NCBI RefSeq assembly: GCF_004342025.1 | Contig: NZ_SLWN01000001.1 | Coordinates: 1-64,000 of the forward strand | Source of the DNA: Kribbella steppae | GTDB lineage: Bacteria > Actinomycetota > Actinomycetes > Propionibacteriales > Kribbellaceae | Reading direction: 5' to 3' | DNA length: 64,000 bases | Shown: piece after piece, positions 53,223 through 62,308 of the stretch | Numbering within the stretch: the first letter of the stretch is position 1 | How the letters are laid out: each line of letters starts with the position of its first letter | Notes under the pieces: generated by a model | The model's database searches: none | The model's input: only the letters and a program-made list of their open reading frames with translations | What the model was told of the DNA's origin: nothing | Made by a program: the position numbers and the translations under genes

Positions 53223-54509
53223 ATGCGGCAGGCACTGCGGGGGCTGACCACGAGAGGACGTGCCTTCGTCGCGGCAGGTATCACTGCGTCGCTGTGCGCG
53301 CTCCTGCTCGGGCAGAAGGACCTGCTGCGCGTCGGCATCCTCCTGGTCGCCCTGCCGGTCGTTGCTGCGCTCGTCGTCGGACGGACCCGGCTGCGGCTCC
53401 AGGTACGGCGCAACCTGACACCGGCTCAGGTGCCGGTCGGCGCGCAGGCGACGGTGGAGCTTGCCCTGAGCAACCAGGGCCGGATGCCCGCCGGTCTGCT
53501 GCTGCTCGAGGACCGTATTCCTTATGTACTGGGGCACCGGCCCCGGTTCGTCGTCGACCGGGTCAGCCCGAACTGGCGTCGTACGGTCAGCTACCCGGTC
53601 AAGAGCGACGTACGCGGACTGTTTCAGGTCGGGCCGTTGATGCTCACCGTGGCCGACCCGTTCGGCCTGGTGGAGACCAGCCGCACGTTCACCCGCAGCC
53701 AGCAACTGCTGGTGACGCCGCGGGTCTGCCGGCTGCCCGAGATCCGGCTGGGTGCGGACCGGGCCGGCTCGGGTGAGAACCGGCCGCGGGCGATCGCATC
53801 GGCCGGCGAGGAGGACGCGACGGTCCGCGAGTACCGCGACGGCGACGACCTGCGCCGGGTGCACTGGCGGTCGACCGCACGACGCGGCGAGCTGATGGTG
53901 CGGCGGGAGGAGCAGCCCTGGCAGAGCAGGTGCTCGATGTTCCTGGACGCGCGGACCACCTCGCACCACGGCCACGGACCTTCGTCCAGCCTCGAGTGGG
54001 CCGTCAGTGCGGCCGCCTCGATCGGCACGGATCGGATCCGCCGCGGCTACGCGACCACCCTGCTGGGCGGGCCGACCACGCTGACGGCGATCAACCACCG
54101 TACGTCGGCCGCCGTCCATCAACCGCTCACCCCACAGCAGTTGCTGACCGAGTGCGCGACCGTCGAGGAGCACAAGTACGCCGAGATCAGCCCGCTGCTG
54201 ACCGTCGACCGGCACACGCAGGAGCCGAGCCTGGTGATCGCGATCGTCGGCGCCTTGAGCTCGGACGACATCACCGCACTGAACCGCTGGCGGACCAGTC
54301 AGGCGATCGGCGTCGCGGTGGTGCTCGACGCGGCCAGCTGGGCGGTCGGCGCCGAGACGACCGAGAAGGCGGCCCGGCTGACCGCCGCCGCGGACGCCAC
54401 CGAGAACGAACTGCGCCGCAACGGCTGGCGAGTCGCCAGGGTCCGGCGCGGTGACCACCTACCCACCGTGTGGTCCGCCCTAGGACTCCGAAGCGGGAGG
54501 ATCGCATGA
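53223..54509 (+). CDS. DUF58 domain protein
   Basis: The 428-residue protein has two N-terminal membrane helices (AFVAAGITASLCALLLG; ILLVALPVVAALVVG), a beta-rich segment and the DUF58 core with EYRDGDDLRRVHWRSTARRG, the family signature. DUF58 proteins work with MoxR ATPases and resemble von Willebrand A folds. It begins 3 bp after moxR and overlaps the transglutaminase gene by ATGA. Confidence 0.93.
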   Translation: MRQALRGLTTRGRAFVAAGITASLCALLLGQKDLLRVGILLVALPVVAALVVGRTRLRLQVRRNLTPAQVPVGAQATVELALSNQGRMPAGLLLLEDRIPYVLGHRPRFVVDRVSPNWRRTVSYPVKSDVRGLFQVGPLMLTVADPFGLVETSRTFTRSQQLLVTPRVCRLPEIRLGADRAGSGENRPRAIASAGEEDATVREYRDGDDLRRVHWRSTARRGELMVRREEQPWQSRCSMFLDARTTSHHGHGPSSSLEWAVSAAASIGTDRIRRGYATTLLGGPTTLTAINHRTSAAVHQPLTPQQLLTECATVEEHKYAEISPLLTVDRHTQEPSLVIAIVGALSSDDITALNRWRTSQAIGVAVVLDAASWAVGAETTEKAARLTAAADATENELRRNGWRVARVRRGDHLPTVWSALGLRSGRIA

Positions 54510-56857
54510 CCGGTCACGCAAGGATCTCCCTCGCTGCTTGGGGCGCGACCATACTGGGGGCGCTCGTGCTCACCCCGGTGTTCTCCGGGCCGTTCCTGTT
54601 CATCAGCGCGTTCTTGTGCGGTGCGGTCACCGGGATCGGGATCCTGCTGCAGAACCTGCGGGCTCCGCGGATCGTCGTACCGTTCGTCCAGCTGCTGGTG
54701 CTGGTGGAACTGATCTCGCTCTTCTTCCTGCGCGAGACGCTGAAGTTCGGGCTGATCCCGGTGAAGGGGACCGCGCTGGAGTTCAACCAGCAGATGGTCA
54801 ACGCGATGGACTCGATCAATCGCTTCAGCGCGCCGCTGCCGCCGGACTCGCACCTGACGCTGTTCGCCGCCTCGGTGATCGCCGCGACCGGGTTGCTGAT
54901 CCACGTCATCGCCGTACAGCTTCATCAGGCCGCGTGGTCCGGGTTGCTGCTGCTGATCATGTACACGGTGCCTGCCGCGACCGTGCACGGCGGCCTGCCG
55001 GCGTTGCTGTTCGTCCCGCCGGCGCTCGGATACATCGTGCTGCTGTCGGCCGAGGGTCGCAGTCGGCTCAGTCGCTGGGGCCGTCGTATCTCGGGTGTGT
55101 CCCACCTGGATGCCGCCGAACCAGTAGAGGCGTCCGCGCTCGGCCAGGCGGGCCGCCGGATCGGTCTGACCGTCGTGGCGCTGGCCGCGCTGCTGCCCGC
55201 GCTGCTGCCGACGCTGCCGGAAGGTGTCATCGGCAACGGTCTGGCCGGCAGCGGACCCGGTACCGGGATCGGCGCGTCGATCTCGTCGACGGACCCGATG
55301 CTGGACATGGGCAAGAACCTGAACCGGGGCGACAACGTGGTCGCGCTCACCTACAAAGGCGGCCCTTCGGGCGGTACCTACCTGCGGCTCACCGCGCTCG
55401 ACTTCTTCGACGGCGACACCTGGCGGATCGCGCCGCGGCAGGCCGGCCGCAAGATCAGCGGCGACCTGACCCCGCCGCCCGGGTACAACGGCGACCTGAG
55501 CAAGGTCCCGCAGTCCAAGCTGGAGATCGACGTCAGCCGGAGCTTCCGCTCCCAGTTCGCCCCGGTCCCCTACCCGGTGCGTTCGATCTCGCTCAAGCGG
55601 GACTGGCGGTACGACGCCGGCGCGCTGGACGTGGTCTCGTCGAACGGGCAGGTGGTCGCCGGCAAGAACTACGATCTGACCTCCTACGACCTGCAGCCGA
55701 CGCCGCAGCAACTGCACGACGCCACCGGCTCGGGTGAGCCGGACCAGTACACCAGCCGGGTCCCCAGGACCCCGGACTCCATCAAGGAACTGGCCCGGAC
55801 GCTCACGAAAGATGCCAATGGCAACCAGTTCGAGGCGGCCGTGCTGCTGCAGAACTGGTTCCGTAGCGGCGGTGGCTTCACCTACAGCACCGCGAACCAG
55901 CGCGGCAGCGGAATGCGCGCCTTGCGCGAGTTCCTGCTGGTGAACAAGACCGGGTACTGCGAGCAGTTCGCCACCGGGATGGCGCTGATGGCCCGTATCG
56001 TCGGCATCCCGTCCCGGGTCGGCATCGGATTCCTGCCCGGTCAGGCCGGCAAGGACGGCGAGTACACCGTGCGGATGCACGACATGCACGCCTGGCCGGA
56101 GCTGTACTTCCAGGGCATCGGCTGGATCCGGTTCGAGCCGACGCCGGCCGCCCGGGTGGCGCTCACGCCGGACTGGACCGTCGCCGCGGCCCCGGAGACC
56201 AGCCCGACGACGGCACCGAGCACGGCGCCGACCGCGCCAGGGGCGAGCGAGGACCCGGGCATCGAGAAGCCGAACGCCGACCCCGACCTGCCGAGCGACA
56301 GCGGTGTGACGATCGTTGACGGCGGCAACTGGTTCACCAACGGCGGCGGCCGGACCATCGCCATCGTCGCCGGTGTGATCGTGCTGCTCTGCATCCCGTG
56401 GCTGATCCGCAGCCTGACCCGGCGTCGCCGGTTCGCCAAACCGCCTGGCCGACTGGGCGCCGAAGGCCTGTGGGCGGAGGTCCGCGACACGTCCCGCGAC
56501 CTGGGACTGGACTGGTCCGAGATCGCCACGCCACGCCAGGCCGGCGACTGGCTCGTCACCAAACTGCCCGCCGAGGCCCATCCGCAGGCACTGCGCCTCG
56601 CTCGCGGCATCGAGGCGCTGCGGTACGCCGGTGACGTGGACCTGGCCCTGGACCTGCGGGCCGAGGCAGCCGCCGTACGCCAGGCCCTCTGGTCACAGGC
56701 ACCGCGACGCCGTCGCTGGCGGGCACGGCTGCTGCCACCGTCGTGGCGCTGGTACCTCAACCGAGGCAGCACAGAGGCCTCCGACCTCCTCGACGAGTTC
56801 GACCTCCTACTGGCCCGCCTCCGCTCCCTGGCCCTGCGCCGCCGCCACGCCAACTGA
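54506..56857 (+). CDS. TgpA-type membrane transglutaminase-like protein
   Basis: The 783-residue protein has about six N-terminal membrane helices (DUF3488/TgpA-like), an extracellular transglutaminase-like domain with catalytic C485 in TGYCEQF, H528 in MHAWPELYF and the acidic residue in WIRFEPTP, a Thr/Pro-rich linker, a further membrane helix (TIAIVAGVIVLLCIPWLI) and a cytoplasmic DUF4129-like tail. Some homologues act on wall or surface proteins. GGGAGGATCGC precedes the ATG, which overlaps the DUF58 stop. Confidence 0.92.
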   Translation: MTGHARISLAAWGATILGALVLTPVFSGPFLFISAFLCGAVTGIGILLQNLRAPRIVVPFVQLLVLVELISLFFLRETLKFGLIPVKGTALEFNQQMVNAMDSINRFSAPLPPDSHLTLFAASVIAATGLLIHVIAVQLHQAAWSGLLLLIMYTVPAATVHGGLPALLFVPPALGYIVLLSAEGRSRLSRWGRRISGVSHLDAAEPVEASALGQAGRRIGLTVVALAALLPALLPTLPEGVIGNGLAGSGPGTGIGASISSTDPMLDMGKNLNRGDNVVALTYKGGPSGGTYLRLTALDFFDGDTWRIAPRQAGRKISGDLTPPPGYNGDLSKVPQSKLEIDVSRSFRSQFAPVPYPVRSISLKRDWRYDAGALDVVSSNGQVVAGKNYDLTSYDLQPTPQQLHDATGSGEPDQYTSRVPRTPDSIKELARTLTKDANGNQFEAAVLLQNWFRSGGGFTYSTANQRGSGMRALREFLLVNKTGYCEQFATGMALMARIVGIPSRVGIGFLPGQAGKDGEYTVRMHDMHAWPELYFQGIGWIRFEPTPAARVALTPDWTVAAAPETSPTTAPSTAPTAPGASEDPGIEKPNADPDLPSDSGVTIVDGGNWFTNGGGRTIAIVAGVIVLLCIPWLIRSLTRRRRFAKPPGRLGAEGLWAEVRDTSRDLGLDWSEIATPRQAGDWLVTKLPAEAHPQALRLARGIEALRYAGDVDLALDLRAEAAAVRQALWSQAPRRRRWRARLLPPSWRWYLNRGSTEASDLLDEFDLLLARLRSLALRRRHAN

Positions 56858-56879
56858 TACCGAGGCCGCCTGATGCCGA

Positions 56880-56907
56880 GGCCGCGCAGCTCCCGAGCTG
56901 CGCGGCC
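56880..56907 (+). terminator. Terminator of the MoxR-DUF58-transglutaminase operon
   Basis: A perfect 12-bp stem (ggccgcgcagct / agctgcgcggcc) with a four-base loop lies 22 bp after the transglutaminase stop. No T-tract follows. Confidence 0.75.
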
Positions 56908-57018
56908 GACTCATGCCCGCGGCACTGCACCCCCAGCCGCCGCACCCAACCCGCACCCACCAACGACGGCAGCGGCAGCGGCACCTGAACACCCCAAGAA
57001 CAAAGCCCGAACAAACAA

Positions 57019-57050
57019 CCACACCCGCGCCCCCAAGGGCACGGGTGTGG
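57019..57050. terminator. Bidirectional terminator hairpin
   Basis: A 9-bp stem (ccacacccg / cgggtgtgg) with an inner gccc/gggc stem is followed by tttgt on the plus strand and by ttgt on the minus strand. It lies between convergent genes (transglutaminase and DUF3040) and can end both transcripts. Confidence 0.75.
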
Positions 57051-57090
57051 TTTGTCGGCCGGCTGCGCGCTCAGGCGCTGCGTCCTACCG

Positions 57091-57495
57091 TCAGAGGTCT
57101 TCGTCGCGGCGTCGCCGCCAGCGATCCTCCATCCGCTCCATGAAGCTGCCGGACGAGTCGTGCTTGGTCCGGTGCCTCTTGGTCGGCGGCGGAGGCGGCG
57201 GAATGTCGTCGGCGTCCCCCGCGTTACTGATGCGCTTCATGCTCAGCGCAGCGATGTACAGACAGGCGACCATCATCACGAAGCCGATGACTCCGATGAT
57301 GGTGTTGGGGATGATCGCGCCGGCCATCAGGACAACTATGCCCAGCACGAATCCAACGCCGGCAAGCACTGCCCGGCGCTTGTAATACAAGCGCACATTT
57401 GTCCCTCGCATGGCGGAGACGAACTTCGGGTCTTCCGCAGCAAGGGCGCGTTCGAGCTGCTCGAACTGGCGCTGCTCTTCTTCCGAGAGGGGCAC
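57091..57495 (-). CDS. DUF3040 membrane protein
   Basis: The 134-residue protein matches actinobacterial DUF3040: MPLSEEEQRQFEQLERAL and EDPKF at the N-terminus, two membrane helices (AVLAGVGFVLGIVVLMAG; IIGVIGFVMMVACLYIAA), and a basic C-terminus with a run of prolines. The GTG at 57495 has GGAGGG 7 nt upstream and gives the family's usual start, so it is chosen over ATG 57510. Function is unknown. A TAGACT that could be a -10 lies about 45 bp upstream. Confidence 0.9.
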   Translation of the reverse strand: MPLSEEEQRQFEQLERALAAEDPKFVSAMRGTNVRLYYKRRAVLAGVGFVLGIVVLMAGAIIPNTIIGVIGFVMMVACLYIAALSMKRISNAGDADDIPPPPPPTKRHRTKHDSSGSFMERMEDRWRRRRDEDL

Positions 57496-57510
57496 CGTCG
57501 ATCCCTCCAT

Positions 57511-57833
57511 GGTGAGCGCGATCTCGATAGGCCGACTCCAGTCTAGGCCGACCGTGCCTCACACGAAACCCTGACCGGCTGTCCAGCGCGTCACGGTCCG
57601 GCAACTGCCCCCATCACACTCTGCTCAAACCCGCCAAACCCGGCGTGTCGCGCCCCGTCCGACCGGCGGTAACGCGTGACCCACGGCGATCCGCTCCCCT
57701 GACCGGTCTATGCCATCTCGGCCATCATGACCTGCACTCTCCGAACAGCCCTGCCTTGGTCACGACCTCATCACCCTCTGTCGCCCCGAGGCCGTGTGAC
57801 CCATGGCACACCCAGAGCGAACCGGCTGAGCGA
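57511..57833. other. Intergenic region, 323 bp
   Basis: This gap separates DUF3040 from the methyltransferase gene, both on the minus strand. It contains the likely DUF3040 promoter (TAGACT on the minus strand, complement of 57534-57539 or close to it) and short repeats of tgaccca-cggcga / tgaccca-tggcac. I see no gene and no strong hairpin. Confidence 0.5.
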
Positions 57834-58580
57834 TCAGCGGGTGGCGAGGATGTGGAGCTGAGTGGCCAGGGCCCGGAACGCGGGGTGCTGGCTGGCGGCC
57901 CGCTCGAGCTCGGCCAGGGACTCGGCGGCGCCTGGTTCGGCGTCGACGAACGCGGACGGAACAAGGTCTGCGAACGTACGGACGCCATGCACGGTGTGAA
58001 CCGTGAAGCCGGCGTCGGCCAACTGCGCGGTGATACTCGCCTCGTCGTAGCGCCGCGGCATCGGATCCGTCGCACCCCAGCGCCCGTCCGGATCCTGCAA
58101 CGCGACCCGCGCCTCAGCCAGGTGACCCGCGAGCGCACGCGCCAGGACCACAGCGTTGCGCTGGGCAACGAGAAGGCTGAGTACGCCGCCTTCCCGCAGT
58201 ACCGACGCCATCGCCTGCAACGCCTGCACCGGGTCGTCGACGACCTCGAGCACGCCATGGCACAGTACGGCGTCCGCACTCGACTCGCCCGCGAGGCCGG
58301 GGAGCTCGGCCGCGTCACCCTGCACACCGCGGATCAGTGCGCTCACACCTTCGTCACTCGCCCGCCGCTCGAGCGAGGCCAGTGCGTCGGGACTCGGATC
58401 CACGACGGTCACCCGATGCCCCTCGACGGCCAGCGGCACCGCGAACCCGCCGGTACCACCACCCAGGTCGACGATGTCCAACCCCGGATCGCCCTGCGCC
58501 CGCCCCGCCAACGCGACCCGCAGAGCCTCGGCCACCAGCGCCGTCCGCACCGAACGCCGCCGCCGATCGACCATCGTCAT
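57834..58580 (-). CDS. Class I SAM-dependent methyltransferase
   Basis: The 248-residue protein has motif I DIVDLGGGTGGFAVPLA (~35-51), VTVVDPSPDALASL, and GVLEVVDDPVQAL, typical of UbiE/SmtA-like methyltransferases. The substrate is unknown. The ATG at 58580 has GGAGGG upstream; the longer frame starting at 58661 adds a Gly-rich leader without similarity. It diverges from the cupin gene. Confidence 0.88.
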   Translation of the reverse strand: MTMVDRRRRSVRTALVAEALRVALAGRAQGDPGLDIVDLGGGTGGFAVPLAVEGHRVTVVDPSPDALASLERRASDEGVSALIRGVQGDAAELPGLAGESSADAVLCHGVLEVVDDPVQALQAMASVLREGGVLSLLVAQRNAVVLARALAGHLAEARVALQDPDGRWGATDPMPRRYDEASITAQLADAGFTVHTVHGVRTFADLVPSAFVDAEPGAAESLAELERAASQHPAFRALATQLHILATR

Positions 58581-58812
58581 GACCCTCCTCAAACCATCAA
58601 CCCCCACCGCGCCACACCCTACTTCCCCACCACCCCACCCCACCCACGCCGCCCCACCCACGCCGCTCCAGCCATGCCGCCCCAGCCACCGCGTGGTCCG
58701 ACCCGGCTGAGGCGGCCGTAAGCGGGCGTTAAGTCGTGGAGTCTGTCAATGCACGAACGGAGGGCGCATCGTGCGAAGGAAGGGGAAGAACCACCCACCA
58801 AGGAGGGGCATC

Positions 58813-59172
58813 ATGACTGTCTACAGCAAGTCGTTCGACGAGCCGGACGAGCAACGTTCACCGGACAAGACGAGGGTCGATGTGGTCAAGCTGCCGGGCG
58901 CCAGCGTCGCCCGGATCACCTTCCAGCCCGGCTGGCGTTGGTCGGAGTGCATCCGTCCCGTCGTCGGCGGCGAGTCCTGCCAGGTCCGGCACGTGGGAAC
59001 CCTCGTCTCCGGCGAGATGGAGATCGTCCACGACGACGGCACCAAGGCACGCATGGTCCCAGGCATCGCCTATGTGATCGAACCAGGCCACGACGCCTGG
59101 GTGGTCGGGGACGAGCCCGCGGTCGGCCTGGAGTTCGAGTCGCTGGCCGCCGAGACGTACGCCAAGAGCTGA
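58813..59172 (+). CDS. Cupin-domain protein
   Basis: The 119-residue protein is a single cupin barrel: FQPGWRWSECIRPV, the first cupin motif region (QVRHVGTLVSGEMEIVHDDG) and PGIAYVIEPGHDAWVVGDEP. The first motif has few histidines, so metal binding may be reduced. Function is unknown. AAGGAGGGG precedes the ATG. It stands alone between divergent and convergent neighbours. Confidence 0.87.
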   Translation: MTVYSKSFDEPDEQRSPDKTRVDVVKLPGASVARITFQPGWRWSECIRPVVGGESCQVRHVGTLVSGEMEIVHDDGTKARMVPGIAYVIEPGHDAWVVGDEPAVGLEFESLAAETYAKS

Positions 59173-59266
59173 CCCAAGCGCTGACCCCGCCGAGGGCTAC
59201 CGCGCCCGGGGGCGGGCGTCGCGGCCGCCGCTCGCCCCGGCCGACCGCGACACCAGCCTGCCCGCG

Positions 59267-60139
59267 TCAGGAGCTCGCGCTCGCATACGAACGTTGGCCC
59301 CGGCGCCAGAGCATCCGGACGAGCGACACCGCGACCACCGACAGCGCGATCCCGCCGGCGACCGGCATCCAGCCGACGTCGCCAGCCAGCGCCTGGACCG
59401 GGAACGTCGTCGCGAACGCCACAGGGAACGCGAACGTCAGGAACGTCCGCACCGCCACCGGGAAGAACACCAGCGGATACCGGCCCGCTTCGACCAGGTT
59501 GAGGTAGATGGCCCCGATCGGGTTCACCGACTGCAGCCAGAACGCGAGGAACGACATCGCACTCCACACGGTCGCGAGCAGCACCACCCCGCAGGCCGCA
59601 AGCACGAGCGCCTGCAGGATCTGCGGCACCGTCGGGGCGGCACCCGACTGCACGAGCCCGAGCACCAGGACGACGATCCCGCTCATGACGTTGCTGAGCT
59701 CCGCGACGTTGATCCACCGCAACGTCAGGTAGAACTGGCTCGACACCGGCCGCAGCAGCACGCCATCGAGCTCGCCCTCGGTGATGTAGACCGTCATCCG
59801 GTCCAGGTTCGGCGCGATGAACGCCGCGATCAGGCCGGTGACGATCTGGTACGCCCCGACGAGCGTGATCACCTCGGCCCGTGACCAGCCGTGCACCTCC
59901 TGGGTGAAGCCGAACAACAGCAGGATCGGCACGATGCCGAGCCCGAGCTGGACGAGGCCGACGAGCAACGTGGTGACGAAGTGCGCGCGGTAGTGCGTCT
60001 CGCGGACCACCGCCTGCGCGAGGAACCGCCGCCACAGCCGCAGGTGGCGCACCTGCTTGTGCAGCCAGTTGCGGTCGAGCGGTTGCCGGTCCTCGGCGTA
60101 CGTACGGAGCTCAGCTGTGTCGTTTGTTCGCTCGCTCAT
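59267..60139 (-). CDS. ABC-2 type permease, second subunit
   Basis: The 290-residue protein has six predicted membrane helices and resembles the DUF990/ABC-2 permeases (GELDGVLLRPVSSQFYLTLR; NPIGAIYLNLVEAGRYPLVF). It pairs with the permease at 60136 and the ATPase at 60945. The ATG at 60139 overlaps the preceding stop (ATGA); longer frames upstream run antisense to that permease. The exported substrate is unknown. Confidence 0.9.
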   Translation of the reverse strand: MSERTNDTAELRTYAEDRQPLDRNWLHKQVRHLRLWRRFLAQAVVRETHYRAHFVTTLLVGLVQLGLGIVPILLLFGFTQEVHGWSRAEVITLVGAYQIVTGLIAAFIAPNLDRMTVYITEGELDGVLLRPVSSQFYLTLRWINVAELSNVMSGIVVLVLGLVQSGAAPTVPQILQALVLAACGVVLLATVWSAMSFLAFWLQSVNPIGAIYLNLVEAGRYPLVFFPVAVRTFLTFAFPVAFATTFPVQALAGDVGWMPVAGGIALSVVAVSLVRMLWRRGQRSYASASS

Positions 60140-60948
60140 GCGCCCACCGCCGAGTACGCGCGGATCCCGGCCGCCCAGACGAGCCGCGCGAGTGCTCCGA
60201 ACACGAGCACGTACGCCGTCTGCAGACCCAGGCCCACGAGTAGGTCGTGGCCGGACAGGTTGCCGGCGACGATCTCGACCGGGAACGACACCGTGAACCT
60301 GAACGGCTGGTTGTCGATGAACCCGCGCGACCAGTCCGGCATCAGCGCGAGCGGCACGACCGCACCGGACAACACGCTCGCGATGATCAGCCGGGCCTGC
60401 GCCAGCGCGGACACGTCGTCCATCCAGAACGCGATCGACGCGATCAGGATGTCGATCGTGAACACCAGGATCGCGCCGAGCACGAGGCTGACCGCGAACA
60501 CCGCCCAGCGGCCCGGGCCCGCCGGGATGGTCATCGAATCGCGGAAGATCCACCACAGCACGCCGATCATCGGCACCAGCGCGAACAGCTTGAGGAACTT
60601 CTCCGACAGATTGTTCGCCACGAAGCCCAGCAGCAACGACGCCGGACGCACCATCCAGCTGGAGAGTTTGCCGAGCCGGATGTCGTTCGCCAGGAAGCCG
60701 GTCAGCCACGACGACGTGGCCATCGTGACGAAGCTGAGCAGCACGAAGTACGTGGTGACGTACTGCTCGTCGATCGGGAGTTGCGCCCCGTTCGCGATCG
60801 CGGTGCGCCAGATCAGCAGCGAGATGATCGGCACGCAGATATTGGCCGCCATGAAGATGATCCACGCGCCGCGGTAGATGGACTGCTGGGCGATCTCGGC
60901 TGCGGTCATCCGGCGCAGCACCCGGAGGTTGCGCACGACGGTGTTCAC
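60136..60948 (-). CDS. ABC-2 type permease, first subunit
   Basis: The 270-residue protein has six membrane helices (e.g. IIFMAANICVPIISLLIW; LVLGAILVFTIDILIASIAF) and belongs with its neighbour to an ABC-2 exporter of the DUF990 type, in which two dissimilar permeases share one ATPase. The GTG start at 60948 overlaps the ATPase stop by 4 bp. Confidence 0.9.
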   Translation of the reverse strand: MNTVVRNLRVLRRMTAAEIAQQSIYRGAWIIFMAANICVPIISLLIWRTAIANGAQLPIDEQYVTTYFVLLSFVTMATSSWLTGFLANDIRLGKLSSWMVRPASLLLGFVANNLSEKFLKLFALVPMIGVLWWIFRDSMTIPAGPGRWAVFAVSLVLGAILVFTIDILIASIAFWMDDVSALAQARLIIASVLSGAVVPLALMPDWSRGFIDNQPFRFTVSFPVEIVAGNLSGHDLLVGLGLQTAYVLVFGALARLVWAAGIRAYSAVGA

Positions 60949-61982
60949 GACGCGTCCCCCGGCATGCTGCGGCGCAGGAAGAGGTCGCGCATGATCTCCT
61001 CGATGTCGGCGTCCGCGACGTCGAGGTCGACCAGCGGACCGATCCGCGTCAGCTGCTCGAGCACCTCGCCGGCCCGCTCGCGGTCCACTTCCAGCTTGAT
61101 CCTCTGGCCGGAGCTGTCGACCGCCGTCACACCCTCGACACCGTCGAGGTGGCTGCTGTCGACGTTCGTCGCGTACGTCGCCTGGACGAGTTTGCGCGGG
61201 CGAGCGGTGTGCACGAGCTCGTCGAGGCCCCCGTCGTACTGCAGGCGTCCGTGGTCGATGATCATGACTCGGGAGCAGAGCGCCTCGATGTCGTCCATGT
61301 CGTGGCTGGTGACGAGGATCGTGGTGCCGCGGCGCTGGTTGACCTCGGCGAGGAACGTCCGCACCCGCGCCTTCGCGACCACGTCGAGGCCGATCGTCGG
61401 CTCGTCGAGGAACAGGATCTCCGGACCGTGCACGAGGGCCGCCATCAGCTCGAGCTTCATCCGCTCACCGAGAGAGACCTTGCGCACCTGGACGTTCAGC
61501 AGGTCCTGGACGTCGAGCAGTTCGGCGAGCTCGGCGACGTTGCGGTCGAACTCCTGCGTGCTGAGACCGTACATTTCCTTGTGCAGCAGGAGACTCTCCA
61601 TCGCGGGGACGTCCCACCAGAGCATGGTCTTCTGCCCCATCACGAGCGCGATCCGCCGCAGATAGTCGTGTTTGCGGCCCGACGGGGTGAAACCGAGGAC
61701 CTCCAGTTCCCCGGACGTGACGTACAGCAGGCCGGACAGCATCTTCAGCGTGGTGGTCTTGCCGGCGCCGTTCGGGCCGAGCAGCCCGACGACCTCACCA
61801 CGGTTGATGCTGAACGTGATGCTGTCGACGGCGAGCCTGGTCTCGTACGTACGCCGGACGAGGCTTTTGATCGCGCCGCCGAGACCGGCCTGCTGCTTGT
61901 GGAAGGTGTAGGTCTTGGTGAGATCGGTCGCCGCGATCACCGGCGGCTGATCCGAGGGGACATCAAGGGATGCGTGCGTCAC
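60945..61982 (-). CDS. ABC transporter ATP-binding protein
   Basis: The 345-residue ATPase powers the two permeases downstream. It has Walker A LLGPNGAGKTTTLKML, the signature KVSLGERMKLELMAAL (LSGGQ replaced by SLGER, usual in this group), Walker B ILFLDEPTIGLD and the H-loop TSHDMDD, then a ~100-residue C-terminal domain. The start GTG 61982 is the best guess; the Shine-Dalgarno is weak and an in-frame extension reaches 62126. Confidence 0.92.
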   Translation of the reverse strand: MTHASLDVPSDQPPVIAATDLTKTYTFHKQQAGLGGAIKSLVRRTYETRLAVDSITFSINRGEVVGLLGPNGAGKTTTLKMLSGLLYVTSGELEVLGFTPSGRKHDYLRRIALVMGQKTMLWWDVPAMESLLLHKEMYGLSTQEFDRNVAELAELLDVQDLLNVQVRKVSLGERMKLELMAALVHGPEILFLDEPTIGLDVVAKARVRTFLAEVNQRRGTTILVTSHDMDDIEALCSRVMIIDHGRLQYDGGLDELVHTARPRKLVQATYATNVDSSHLDGVEGVTAVDSSGQRIKLEVDRERAGEVLEQLTRIGPLVDLDVADADIEEIMRDLFLRRSMPGDAS

Positions 61983-62308
61983 GGTTGAGCACCGCTTTCG
62001 AGAGTCGGTGGTGAGATCGGACCGGGCAGCGTCAGCGCAGAGCGCATGAGCGTCCGACACCGTCGAGCTGGATCGGCCGGGCGACCGTGCGGTCCGTCCC
62101 GGCTGCGCGATCTCGCAAACCCTCAACCATCGATCGCGCTGGCTGACGCTAGATCAACCCCGTCCGCTATCTCGACGAGATGCAGGCATCTCTCCCTCTG
62201 GTCCTTCCGACATACGGCTGCCAGTCGAAACGCTATGCCAGCCTGGAAAGCGATGTCCACCTAGTTTCGCTGCCGCCCGACGGTGGCGGATCGAGTAGTT
62301 GACCGCGA
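61983..62308. other. Intergenic region upstream of the ABC exporter, 326 bp
   Basis: This gap lies between the YceH-methyltransferase gene and the ATPase gene, both read leftwards, so it should hold the terminator of one and the promoter of the other. I see no strong hairpin or recognisable operator. Its GC content is lower between 62130 and 62290 than in the flanking genes, as expected for a promoter. Confidence 0.4.
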